Source: Bordetella parapertussis (GTDB taxonomy: Bacteria > Pseudomonadota > Gammaproteobacteria > Burkholderiales > Burkholderiaceae_B). Taken from it: a stretch of 42,718 nt of DNA. Location of the stretch: positions 1 to 42,718 of the forward strand of contig CALQNE010000003.1 in NCBI GenBank assembly GCA_943331855.1, written 5' to 3'. Both the position numbers and the translations under genes were made by a program. Positions 35,266-42,718 of the stretch are shown in pieces. Position 1 is the first letter of the stretch; each line of letters opens with the position of its first letter. The notes beneath the pieces were generated by a model. The model did not search any database and was not told the origin of the DNA. It worked only from the letters and a program-made list of their open reading frames with translations.

Positions 35266-36147
35266 TCAAGCGGTCAGGTGGGACCGCATTTTTTTCATCG
35301 CGGCAACTTCGATCTGACGAATACGCTCTGCTGAAACGCCAAACTCAGCAGCCAGATCATGTAAAGTTGGGCCGCCATCGTCTTGCAACCAGCGCGCCTC
35401 AACGATTCGACGCGAGCGCTCATCTAGCACCTCAAGCGCGCGAGACAAGCCGTTGGACTGCAGGTCGTCAAGCGCGTGGCGCTCAAGCACTTGTGTTGGG
35501 TCCGAGCGCCCGTCATCAGACAAATACGCGATCGGCGCATACGACTCGTCGTCGTCGTCTTGGTTTTCAAGTGATATTTCACGTCCTGACATTCGCACTT
35601 CCATTTCTCGAACGTCTTCCGGACTCACCTTCAGGGTTGCCGCAATTTCGGCGACTTGACTCGAGTCAAGTGTTTGGCCGTCGGGTCGCATGCTGCGCAA
35701 ATTAAAAAACAGTTTGCGCTGGGCTTTTGTGGTCGCAACCTTGACCATGCGCCAATTTCGCACGACATACTCGTGAATCTCGGCCTTAATCCAGTGCACC
35801 GCAAACGAGACTAACCGCACCCCGCGCTCTGGATCAAAACGCTTGACGGCCTTCATCAGGCCAACGTTTCCTTCTTGAATCAGATCAGCATGGGGCAAAC
35901 CGTAGCCCAAATACTGGCGGGCAACCGATACAACCAAACGCAAATGCGACAGCACCAACTCACGGGCTGCATCGATATCATCGCTGTCACGCAAGCGCTG
36001 GGCGAGCTTAATCTCTTGCTCAGCCGAAAGCACCGGCAAGCGATTAACCGTTGAGATGTAGGCGTCTATCGTCCCAAGCGAGCCAGGATTCGAGATAGCC
36101 ATTGCTAATTGTGATGGTTTTAGGGTCAAAGCAGCCGAGTTAGTCAT
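35266..36147 (-). CDS. rpoH: RNA polymerase heat-shock sigma factor (sigma-32)
   Basis: A 293-residue sigma-32. Region 2 has LVLSHLRLVVSVARQYLGYGLPHADLIQEGNVGLMKAVKRF; the RpoH box (AQRKLFFNLR, about 142-151) marks it as heat-shock sigma rather than RpoD. Region 4 ends with LAAEFGVSAERIRQIEVAAM. It directs polymerase to chaperone and protease genes. The frame runs up to 36273, but the ATG at 36147 with upstream GGAG gives the family N-terminus. A CIRCE element overlaps its likely promoter, which ties rpoH expression to the HrcA repressor. Confidence 0.96.
   Translation of the reverse strand: MTNSAALTLKPSQLAMAISNPGSLGTIDAYISTVNRLPVLSAEQEIKLAQRLRDSDDIDAARELVLSHLRLVVSVARQYLGYGLPHADLIQEGNVGLMKAVKRFDPERGVRLVSFAVHWIKAEIHEYVVRNWRMVKVATTKAQRKLFFNLRSMRPDGQTLDSSQVAEIAATLKVSPEDVREMEVRMSGREISLENQDDDDESYAPIAYLSDDGRSDPTQVLERHALDDLQSNGLSRALEVLDERSRRIVEARWLQDDGGPTLHDLAAEFGVSAERIRQIEVAAMKKMRSHLTA
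35270..35295 (+). terminator. putative terminator of the Nudix gene inside the rpoH 3' end
   Basis: GCGGTC and GACCGC form a 6-bp GC-rich stem with a 6-base loop, followed by A and seven T. On the plus strand this is a good intrinsic terminator 28 bases after the Nudix stop. On the other strand the same bases encode the last residues of RpoH (KKMRSHLTA), the T-run being two Lys codons. Confidence 0.55.
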
Positions 36148-36187
36148 GTGTTGATCGCTCCAAAACGCGGTGACGATGCATACGAAT

Positions 36188-36217
36188 ATATTAGCACTCT
36201 CGCCACCCGAGTGCCAA
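36188..36217 (-). promoter_or_regulatory. putative vegetative rpoH promoter overlapping CIRCE
   Basis: Read on the minus strand, TTGGCA (36217-36212) and TAATAT (36193-36188) are good -35 and -10 hexamers with an 18-base spacer. The -35 lies in one CIRCE arm, and the other arm runs into the -10, so bound HrcA would block polymerase directly. Start of transcription would fall near 36181. Confidence 0.6.
36191..36217 (-). promoter_or_regulatory. CIRCE element (HrcA operator) upstream of rpoH
   Basis: TTAGCACTC (36191-36199), nine bases, GAGTGCCAA (36209-36217) matches the CIRCE consensus TTAGCACTC-N9-GAGTGCTAA at 17 of 18 arm positions. It lies 43 bases before the rpoH ATG. HrcA binding here would repress rpoH until heat shock inactivates HrcA. 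Confidence 0.9.
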
Positions 36218-36331
36218 TAAGACGGCTTCTGGGTCAGAAAGTTCCGCATTTCTTCTCGGGGTGTTAATCTCAAGGTGCTCCGGTCGGCGGCTAGCAGGGT
36301 TTAGGTTTGCCGGTTCACTTTAGGTTCGGGT

Positions 36332-37276
36332 ATGGCCGATTTAGTCAAGTTTTTATCAAAAATTTTGTTGGCATGTCTGCTTGTCATAGCCGTTGGCTGG
36401 ACAACTTACATCGGCGTGCGCTTCTACCATGCCGAGCAAGTCGCCTACCGCTGGGTTTCTGGCTTAGCCGCTAAAGAGGCGGAGTTCGAGAAAAAGGTGG
36501 CGAGTGGGGGCGGTAACACGCTCACGGGCTACGCAACGCCAGATCGTGCCAAAGTCATTGAGGGAATTGAAGGAAACCTCTCAGGGCTGACCTATGACGC
36601 GCTGCAAAAGCGTCTTTGGGCCGTGTCAAATAAACCCACCACCCTTGTTGCCCTGTCAATAGATGGTCAGTTGCTTGCAACCTACCCCCTCAAGGGTATG
36701 TCTGATGTCGATGGCGTCGCCTGGATCGGTGGCAATCGGCTCGCGCTCGTGAATGGCAAGCGCAATCGCGTCGCACTCGTTGAAATCCCCGTCACACCAC
36801 AAACCATCGACACCACACGCGCCTTTTCTTTAGTGCTGCGGTTCGGCGAGTCTGAAGATAGCAACTACGGGTTTCAGGGTTTAGGCTATGACCTGAAGCG
36901 AGACCGCCTCTATATCGCCAAAGAGCATAGTCCGCGGGCGCTTTACAGAGTAAGTGGCCTGAATTATTTGCAAGCGCCCGACTCAAGAGGCCTCAGAATT
37001 GAAAACGTGAGTCGTTGGCTGGATGAAGTGCCTTTTGCAACGGATCTTTCGTCAGTCGAAGTCGACCCAGCGACAGGGCGCGTGTTTTTGCTCAGCGAAG
37101 AATCCCAAATAATTGTGCAGCTTGACGGAGATAGCGGTGAGGGGCGCGGTATGTTGTCGTTATCCTCAAAAGGCGCAACGCCCATGCCTCGCCCTGAAGG
37201 CGTCGCGACCGATGAAGGTGGCAACCTGTATATCGTAAGCGCCCCAAATCTGTTCTACCGCCTTCGCAAGCCCTAG
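36332..37276 (+). CDS. SdiA-regulated (YjiK-like) beta-propeller protein
   Basis: A 314-residue protein with an N-terminal membrane anchor (about 8-28) and a periplasmic beta-propeller of the SdiA-regulated/YjiK type: EGNLSGLTYDALQKRLWAVS, VDGVAWIGGNRLALV, FQGLGYDLKRDRLYIAKE, TDLSSVEVDPATGRVFLLS and PEGVATDEGGNLYIVS. No catalytic residues can be assigned and the function of the family is unknown. It diverges from rpoH and is followed 31 bases later by the transposase-like gene. Confidence 0.83.
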   Translation: MADLVKFLSKILLACLLVIAVGWTTYIGVRFYHAEQVAYRWVSGLAAKEAEFEKKVASGGGNTLTGYATPDRAKVIEGIEGNLSGLTYDALQKRLWAVSNKPTTLVALSIDGQLLATYPLKGMSDVDGVAWIGGNRLALVNGKRNRVALVEIPVTPQTIDTTRAFSLVLRFGESEDSNYGFQGLGYDLKRDRLYIAKEHSPRALYRVSGLNYLQAPDSRGLRIENVSRWLDEVPFATDLSSVEVDPATGRVFLLSEESQIIVQLDGDSGEGRGMLSLSSKGATPMPRPEGVATDEGGNLYIVSAPNLFYRLRKP

Positions 37277-37307
37277 CCGCGATGCTGGGCATCAAGACCA
37301 CTTAGAT

Positions 37308-37997
37308 ATGGCTCGGCTACCACGGCTGTACGCCCCAGCAATGGCACAACTGATCACTGCGCAGTTCGCTAATATGATCAGCTTGGCGCCTAGCCTGGCG
37401 GCAGTGCAAAACTACCAACTTTTATTAGCCTGGCTTGGCCAAAGTGCGCAGCTGCATGACCTGTCCGTGCACGGCTGGTACCTGTCGTCCAAGAGCCTAT
37501 CTTTACTTTTAACGCCAAACGATACTCTTGGCGTGCCTCGACTGGTGCAAGACCTGGGCCGCAGGCTCGCCGCGCACTTAAAAATTGGTACGGTGTTCAT
37601 TGGGCGCTATCGATCCACGATCCCCGAACCTGAGCACTGGGTACTCCCTAGCCTGATTTGGCTTGAGCGCAGCCCCGTGCGCGAGGGCTTAGTCAGCGAG
37701 CCCTCGCAATGGGCCTGGTCTTCGGCCGTTTCACACACCGAGGGCGGCGACTCACGTGCGTCATGGTTGCAACCGCATCACGACTATTGGCTCTGTGGCA
37801 ACACTCCCTTTGATCGACAAGCTGCCTACCGCGAACTGCTCAACCAGGGCAACACGTTTGCGCAGGATCAAAAAATTGGGGCTGCAATACGAGGCCAGTG
37901 GGGCTTAGGGAGTGCGACTTTTTTAACTGAGCTAGCCACCTCGGCCAATCGACGGGTAGCGCCAGGGGTTCGCGGCCGACCCAAACGGGCCACCTAG
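37308..37997 (+). CDS. REP-associated (RAYT/Y1) transposase homologue without catalytic residues
   Basis: A 229-residue protein recognisable as an IS200/REP-associated transposase homologue: MARLPRLYAP start, VHGWYLSSKSLSLLLTP, VQDLGRRLAAHLK, GRYRSTI, ERSPVREGLVSEPSQWAWSS. In active members the second block carries a His-x-His metal pair followed by LLL; here it is S63-L64-S65. The helix before SPVREG (about 110-121) should supply the catalytic Tyr but has none. It is therefore probably a DNA-binding or domesticated remnant; the open frame of normal length argues against free decay. It is followed at once by a REP-like inverted repeat. Confidence 0.75.
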   Translation: MARLPRLYAPAMAQLITAQFANMISLAPSLAAVQNYQLLLAWLGQSAQLHDLSVHGWYLSSKSLSLLLTPNDTLGVPRLVQDLGRRLAAHLKIGTVFIGRYRSTIPEPEHWVLPSLIWLERSPVREGLVSEPSQWAWSSAVSHTEGGDSRASWLQPHHDYWLCGNTPFDRQAAYRELLNQGNTFAQDQKIGAAIRGQWGLGSATFLTELATSANRRVAPGVRGRPKRAT

Positions 37998-38005
37998 TCA
38001 ACCGA

Positions 38006-38072
38006 TGCGTCCCCATTTAATTCTGCCTGCGTTTGCTCGTCAGATTAAATAGGGACGCACCCCAATTAATTC
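38006..38072. repeat. REP-like imperfect palindrome plus partial copy between RAYT-like gene and gltB
   Basis: TGCGTCCCCATTTAAT (38006-38021) and ATTAAATAGGGACGCA (38044-38059) are inverted with 15 of 16 positions complementary and a 22-base centre. A partial direct copy, CCCCAATTAATTC (38060-38072), matches 12 of 13 bases of 38011-38023. Location next to a RAYT-type gene and the GGGAC-type ends suggest a REP-like element. It has no T-run typical of a terminator. Confidence 0.6.
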
Positions 38073-38150
38073 CTCTTGCAGTGCCGCATTTTCAGGCGTA
38101 TCGTCTCTGCCTCGCACTGCAACATGCCTTTAGTGGTTCCGGAGCACCTT

Positions 38151-41100
38151 ATGCAAACTTTTCCCTTGAAATTTCAGCCCGCCGCACAGCAACAGTCCGC
38201 GGCAATTGGCCACAGCGGCCTACCCAAAGCCCAAGGGCTTTATTCGCCCGCTCACGAGCATGATGCCTGCGGCGTCGGCTTCGTGGCACATATCAAGGGG
38301 CAAAAAAGTCATTCGGTCGTCCAGCAAGGCCTAAAAATCCTTGAAAACCTCGACCACCGTGGCGCGGTCGGTGCCGATAAGCTCATGGGCGATGGCGCGG
38401 GTATTTTGATACAAATTCCCGACGCTTTCTTTAGACAAGATCTGGCGCGCCAGGGCGTGACGCTACCCGCTCCGGGTGAATACGGCGTCGCGATGGTTTT
38501 TTTACCAAAAGAAATCGCTTCGCGTCTGGCCTGTGAACAAGAACTCGAGCGCGCAGTGCGTGCTGAAAAACAAGTCGTTCTAGGTTGGCGCGATGTGCCG
38601 GTGGATGCCGACATGCCCATGTCGCCCACTGTACGCGCTTGCGAACCTGTTATTCGCCAGCTATTTATTGGTCGCGGCGCCGATGTCATGGTGCCGGATG
38701 CCCTCGAACGCAAACTTTATGTGATTCGCAAAACTGCGAGCCACGCAATCCAAGCAATGGGCTTGGTGCATGGTCAAGAATATTTCGTCCCCTCGGCTTC
38801 CGTGCGCACCATTGTCTACAAAGGCTTACTGCTCGCAGATCAGGTCGGTCGTTACTACCGCGACCTCGCCGATCCATTAACCGTCTCAGCCGTCGCCTTA
38901 GTTCATCAACGTTTTTCGACAAACACGTTCCCGGCTTGGCCGCTTGCACATCCTTATCGCATGATTGCGCACAACGGCGAGATCAACACGGTCAAAGGTA
39001 ACTTCAACTGGTTGCGCGCTCGCGAAGGCATGATGCAATCTGCTGTGCTTGGGGATGACCTTCAAAAGTTATACCCCATCGTCTATGAAGGGCAGTCAGA
39101 CACCGCAACCTTTGACAACTGTCTCGAGCTCTTGGTTATGTCGGGATATTCACTGGCCCACGCCATGATGATGATGATTCCAGAAGCCTGGGAACAACAT
39201 ACGCATATGGACGCGAGCCGTCGCGCCTTCTATGAGTACCATGCAGCGATGATGGAGCCCTGGGATGGCCCCGCCGCCGTTGCCTTTACCGATGGCCGTC
39301 AGATTGGCGCAACGCTTGATCGCAACGGCTTACGTCCAGCCCGTTACCTGATCACCGATGACGATATGGTCATCATGGCCTCCGAAGCCGGAACCTTACC
39401 GATTCCCGAAAATCGGATCGTCAAAAAGTGGCGTCTGCAACCAGGCAAAATGTTTTTAATCGACCTCGAACAAGGTCGCATCATCGACGATGCCGAAATC
39501 AAATCACAACTTGCGAACTCACGGCCATACCGGCAATGGATTGATCGTTTGCGCGTGAAGCTCGAATCATTGCCGGCACCTGAAAACGCAGCGCTGTCCA
39601 ACCCGAACGAAACCTTACTCGACCGTCAGCAGGCATTTGGCTGGACGCAAGAAGATTACAAGTTCATTCTTGAAGTGATGGCCGAGACGGGCGAAGAGTC
39701 AATTGGCTCAATGGGCAACGATGCGCCCTTAGCAATTTTGTCGAGCCGCGCAAAACCTTTTTACAATTATTTTCGTCAGCTGTTTGCTCAGGTCACCAAC
39801 CCACCCATCGACCCCATCCGCGAACAAATGGTGATGTCGCTGGTGTCTTTTATTGGGCCCAAGCCAAATCTGCTTGACATCAACAACGTGAATCCTCCCC
39901 TGCGCTTAGAGGTCACTCAGCCCGTGCTCGACGTGGCCGAGATGGCGCAGTTGCGATCCATCGCCGAGGTCACAGGCGATAAGTTTCGCAGTTTTGAGCT
40001 TGATATCACTTACCCGGCTGCCTGGGGTGCCCAAGGGATCGAAGCCCGCTTGGCTGCGCTCTGCGCGCGCGCAGTTGATGCCGTGAACACTGGGTTCACC
40101 GTCCTCATCCTGACCGACCGCCACGTCGATCACGAACGCGTCGCGATTCCCGCCTTGCTTGCCACCTCTGCCATTCATCAGCACCTGATTCGCGCGGGCT
40201 TACGCACCAACACTGGTTTGGTTGTCGAGACCGGCTCGGCGCGTGAAGTTCATCACTTTGCCTTGCTAGGTGGTTACGGCGCCGAGGCCATTCATCCGTT
40301 TCTTGCCCTCGAAAGCTTGAAGCAAATGTCAGCGACGCCCGAGAAGGCCGAAAAAAACTATATCAAAGCAATCGGCAAAGGCCTCAATAAAGTGATGTCC
40401 AAGATGGGCATTTCTACTTATATGTCTTATTGTGGCGCGCAAATTTTTGAAGCAGTCGGTTTGCGCACGGCCTTGGTCAACAAATATTTTTCAGGCACCG
40501 CCAGCACCATCGAAGGGATCGGAATTTTCGAAGTCGCCGAAGAAGCGCTACGCACACATCGCGCAGCTTTTGGTAACGACCCTGTTCTTGCAAACGCGCT
40601 GGATGCTGGTGGCGAGTATGCCTACCGCGTGCGCGGTGAAGAACATATGTGGACGCCCGATTCAATTGCCAAGTTGCAACACGCGACACGCGCCAACAAC
40701 TATCGCACTTACAAAGAGTACGCTCAACTGATCAACGATCAAAGTCGGCGTCATATGACGTTGCGCGGGCTCTTTGAATTCAAGGTTGACCCCGCGCGCG
40801 CCATTTCAATCGACGAGGTCGAGCCCGCCAAAGAAATTGTCAAACGCTTTGCTACTGGCGCCATGTCTTTGGGTTCAATCTCGACTGAAGCCCATTCTGT
40901 TCTGGCAGTCGCCATGAACCGCATCGGCGGCAAATCTAATACTGGCGAGGGTGGTGAAGACGAACTGCGCTATCGCAACGAACTGCGCACCGGTAACAGT
41001 GGCATTAAGGCGGGCGCTACGCTCGCCTCTGAACTCGGCGCCGATCGTATTGCCGCTGACGTGCCCTTGCAAGCCGGCGATTCAATGCGCTCTAAAATTA

Positions 41101-42718
41101 AGCAAGTTGCGTCTGGTCGGTTTGGCGTCAGCGCCGAATACCTGTCAAGTGCCGATCAAATTCAGATCAAAATGGCACAGGGTGCTAAGCCTGGTGAGGG
41201 CGGACAATTGCCTGGGCACAAGGTATCCGAATACATCGCCAAACTGCGCTGCTCAGTTCCAGGCGTGGGTTTAATTTCGCCTCCACCGCATCACGATATT
41301 TATTCGATCGAAGATTTAGCGCAGCTGATTCATGATCTAAAAAACGTGAATGCGCGCGCCTCGATTTCTGTCAAGCTTGTCTCTGAAGTCGGCGTAGGCA
41401 CCGTTGCTGCAGGTGTTGCCAAAGCAAAGGCCGATCACGTCACCATCTCGGGGCATGACGGCGGCACAGGGGCCTCGCCCGTCTCCTCCATCAAACACGC
41501 GGGCACACCCTGGGAGCTTGGCTTAGCCGAAACTCAGCAAACCCTGATGCTCAACAAGTTGCGCAGCCGTATCCGCGTGCAAGCCGATGGGCAAATGAAG
41601 ACTGGACGCGACGTTGCGATCGGCGCGTTACTCGGTGCTGACGAGTTTGGTTTTGCGACGGCGCCGCTTGTCGTTGAAGGTTGCATCATGATGCGCAAAT
41701 GCCATCTGAACACCTGCCCGGTTGGCGTAGCCACGCAAGACCCCGTCTTGCGGCAAAAGTTTCAAGGCAAACCAGAGCATGTCGTGAACTACTTCTTTTT
41801 TGTTGCTGAAGAAGTTCGCGAAATTATGGCGCAGCTTGGCATTCGCTCGTTTGACGACCTCGTCGGGCGTGTCGATTTGCTTGACACCCGCTCTGGTATT
41901 GAGCATTGGAAAGCACACGGTCTAGATTTCAGTCGTGTGTTTTATCAGCCGAATAACGATAGTCCGCGCCGTCAGATTGAAACGCAGGATCACGGTCTTG
42001 AGTCTGCCCTGGATCACGAACTAATCGAGCGTAGTAAAGCCGCCATTGAACGCGGCGAAAAAGTTTCGTTTATCGTGCCGGTGCGCAATCGCAACCGTAC
42101 GATCGGAACCATGCTCTCGGGCCGCATTGCCACGCGTTACGGCGATGAAGGCTTGCCCGACGACACGATTCATATCCAGTGCAACGGCACCGCAGGCCAA
42201 AGCTTTGGCGCGTTTCTGGCACGCGGCATCACCCTCGACTTGGTCGGCGAAGGCAATGACTACGTCGGCAAAGGCCTGTCAGGCGGTCGAATTATTGTGC
42301 GCTCGCCCAACGATTTTCGCGGCTTAGGCACTGACCACATCATTATCGGCAACACGGTGCTCTATGGCGCAACCGGTGGCGAGGCTTACTTCAATGGTGT
42401 CGCAGGCGAACGCTTTGCAGTGCGCAACTCGGGCGCAGCGGCCGTCGTCGAAGGCACAGGCGATCATGGTTGTGAGTACATGACTGGTGGAACGGTCGTT
42501 GTACTGGGTGCGACAGGGCGTAACTTTGCGGCCGGCATGTCCGGCGGCGTCGCCTACGTCTGGGACCCCGAACGAACCTTCGCAGAACGCTGCAACATGA
42601 GTATGGTTGCAATCGAACCGGTTCTGTCCTCAGCTGAGCAAGAAAAAACCCAGGGGATCGATATTTGGCACAGCCTGGGCCGTGCCGATGCTCGAGAAAC
42701 TGACGAGGCGATTCTCAA
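38151..42718 (+). CDS. gltB: glutamate synthase (NADPH) large subunit (3' end cut by window edge)
   Basis: 1522 codons lie in the window; full-length GltB is around 1500-1600 residues, so only a short C-terminal end is missing. GltB with GltD turns glutamine and 2-oxoglutarate into two glutamates. Domains in order: the class II glutaminase beginning at C40 ([38 protein letters not shown]), the central domain, the FMN synthase domain ([23 protein letters not shown]) with the 3Fe-4S cysteines C1178, C1184 and C1189 ([12 protein letters not shown]), and the GXGXG helix ([10 protein letters not shown]). C40 implies a propeptide of 39 residues. GGAG precedes the ATG. gltD should follow beyond the edge. 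Confidence 0.97.
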   Translation, partial: MQTFPLKFQPAAQQQSAAIGHSGLPKAQGLYSPAHEHDACGVGFVAHIKGQKSHSVVQQGLKILENLDHRGAVGADKLMGDGAGILIQIPDAFFRQDLARQGVTLPAPGEYGVAMVFLPKEIASRLACEQELERAVRAEKQVVLGWRDVPVDADMPMSPTVRACEPVIRQLFIGRGADVMVPDALERKLYVIRKTASHAIQAMGLVHGQEYFVPSASVRTIVYKGLLLADQVGRYYRDLADPLTVSAVALVHQRFSTNTFPAWPLAHPYRMIAHNGEINTVKGNFNWLRAREGMMQSAVLGDDLQKLYPIVYEGQSDTATFDNCLELLVMSGYSLAHAMMMMIPEAWEQHTHMDASRRAFYEYHAAMMEPWDGPAAVAFTDGRQIGATLDRNGLRPARYLITDDDMVIMASEAGTLPIPENRIVKKWRLQPGKMFLIDLEQGRIIDDAEIKSQLANSRPYRQWIDRLRVKLESLPAPENAALSNPNETLLDRQQAFGWTQEDYKFILEVMAETGEESIGSMGNDAPLAILSSRAKPFYNYFRQLFAQVTNPPIDPIREQMVMSLVSFIGPKPNLLDINNVNPPLRLEVTQPVLDVAEMAQLRSIAEVTGDKFRSFELDITYPAAWGAQGIEARLAALCARAVDAVNTGFTVLILTDRHVDHERVAIPALLATSAIHQHLIRAGLRTNTGLVVETGSAREVHHFALLGGYGAEAIHPFLALESLKQMSATPEKAEKNYIKAIGKGLNKVMSKMGISTYMSYCGAQIFEAVGLRTALVNKYFSGTASTIEGIGIFEVAEEALRTHRAAFGNDPVLANALDAGGEYAYRVRGEEHMWTPDSIAKLQHATRANNYRTYKEYAQLINDQSRRHMTLRGLFEFKVDPARAISIDEVEPAKEIVKRFATGAMSLGSISTEAHSVLAVAMNRIGGKSNTGEGGEDELRYRNELRTGNSGIKAGATLASELGADRIAADVPLQAGDSMRSKIKQVASGRFGVSAEYLSSADQIQIKMAQGAKPGEGGQLPGHKVSEYIAKLRCSVPGVGLISPPPHHDIYSIEDLAQLIHDLKNVNARASISVKLVSEVGVGTVAAGVAKAKADHVTISGHDGGTGASPVSSIKHAGTPWELGLAETQQTLMLNKLRSRIRVQADGQMKTGRDVAIGALLGADEFGFATAPLVVEGCIMMRKCHLNTCPVGVATQDPVLRQKFQGKPEHVVNYFFFVAEEVREIMAQLGIRSFDDLVGRVDLLDTRSGIEHWKAHGLDFSRVFYQPNNDSPRRQIETQDHGLESALDHELIERSKAAIERGEKVSFIVPVRNRNRTIGTMLSGRIATRYGDEGLPDDTIHIQCNGTAGQSFGAFLARGITLDLVGEGNDYVGKGLSGGRIIVRSPNDFRGLGTDHIIIGNTVLYGATGGEAYFNGVAGERFAVRNSGAAAVVEGTGDHGCEYMTGGTVVVLGATGRNFAAGMSGGVAYVWDPERTFAERCNMSMVAIEPVLSSAEQEKTQGIDIWHSLGRADARETDEAIL

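Noticed and set aside
1..42718. CRISPR arrays, tRNA or rRNA genes, phage or intact insertion sequences
   Set aside because: No regularly spaced repeats, no recognisable tRNA or rRNA sequence, and no active transposase or integrase frame were seen.

Overview
The window looks like a chromosomal segment of a Burkholderiales betaproteobacterium, most likely Alcaligenaceae-like. The evidence is orphan Bug-type solute-binding proteins, a caa3-type cytochrome oxidase locus with the small accessory proteins typical of Burkholderiales, a PhaM-like PHB granule protein, a DUF3717 protein and rpoH behind a CIRCE element. Base composition is moderate (slightly above 50% GC by eye). I saw no rRNA, tRNA, CRISPR array, phage or intact insertion sequence. 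Both ends cut through genes: a polysaccharide deacetylase at the left and gltB at the right.

Left part (1-10.8 kb): an uncharacterised catabolic island. A leftward set (Bug solute-binding protein, SMP-30-type lactonase, YncE-like beta-propeller, deacetylase) diverges from a tightly packed rightward operon. That operon encodes DUF4387, an AtuA-like DUF1446 protein, a cysteine hydrolase, an isocitrate lyase/PEP-mutase family lyase, a DctP-DctQ-DctM TRAP transporter and a GntR/UTRA regulator. A perfect 14-bp palindrome lies between the two divergent arms and is the obvious candidate operator. The dctQ gene carries an in-frame TAA that removes its last membrane helix.

Middle-left (10.8-18.4 kb): a second Bug protein and a type-B carboxylesterase (leftward), an Lrp regulator, a MocR-type regulator facing an omega-amino-acid:pyruvate aminotransferase across a perfect 13-bp inverted repeat, then a gamma-glutamyltransferase. 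This fits amino-acid and beta-alanine/GABA-type metabolism.

Middle (18.4-25.7 kb): amino-sugar and envelope genes. glmS diverges from a second Lrp-type regulator across an AT-rich spacer with regularly spaced dyads. glmU, an MFS exporter and a GT4 glycosyltransferase form one leftward operon. phaM and a DUF3717 gene follow.

Right-middle (25.7-34.1 kb): the aa3/caa3 oxidase locus, leftward: ctaC, ctaD, a 39-residue small assembly protein, DUF2970, ctaE, (DUF2909 on the opposite strand), SURF1, an Sco-like protein, ctaA, ctaB and SCO1/SenC. The copper chaperone gene ctaG/cox11, usually found between the small assembly protein and DUF2970, is absent.

Right (34.4-42.7 kb): a Nudix hydrolase converges on rpoH, which has a CIRCE site overlapping its promoter. 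Next come an SdiA-regulated-type beta-propeller, a REP-associated transposase homologue that has lost its catalytic residues, a REP-like inverted repeat, and the large subunit of glutamate synthase.
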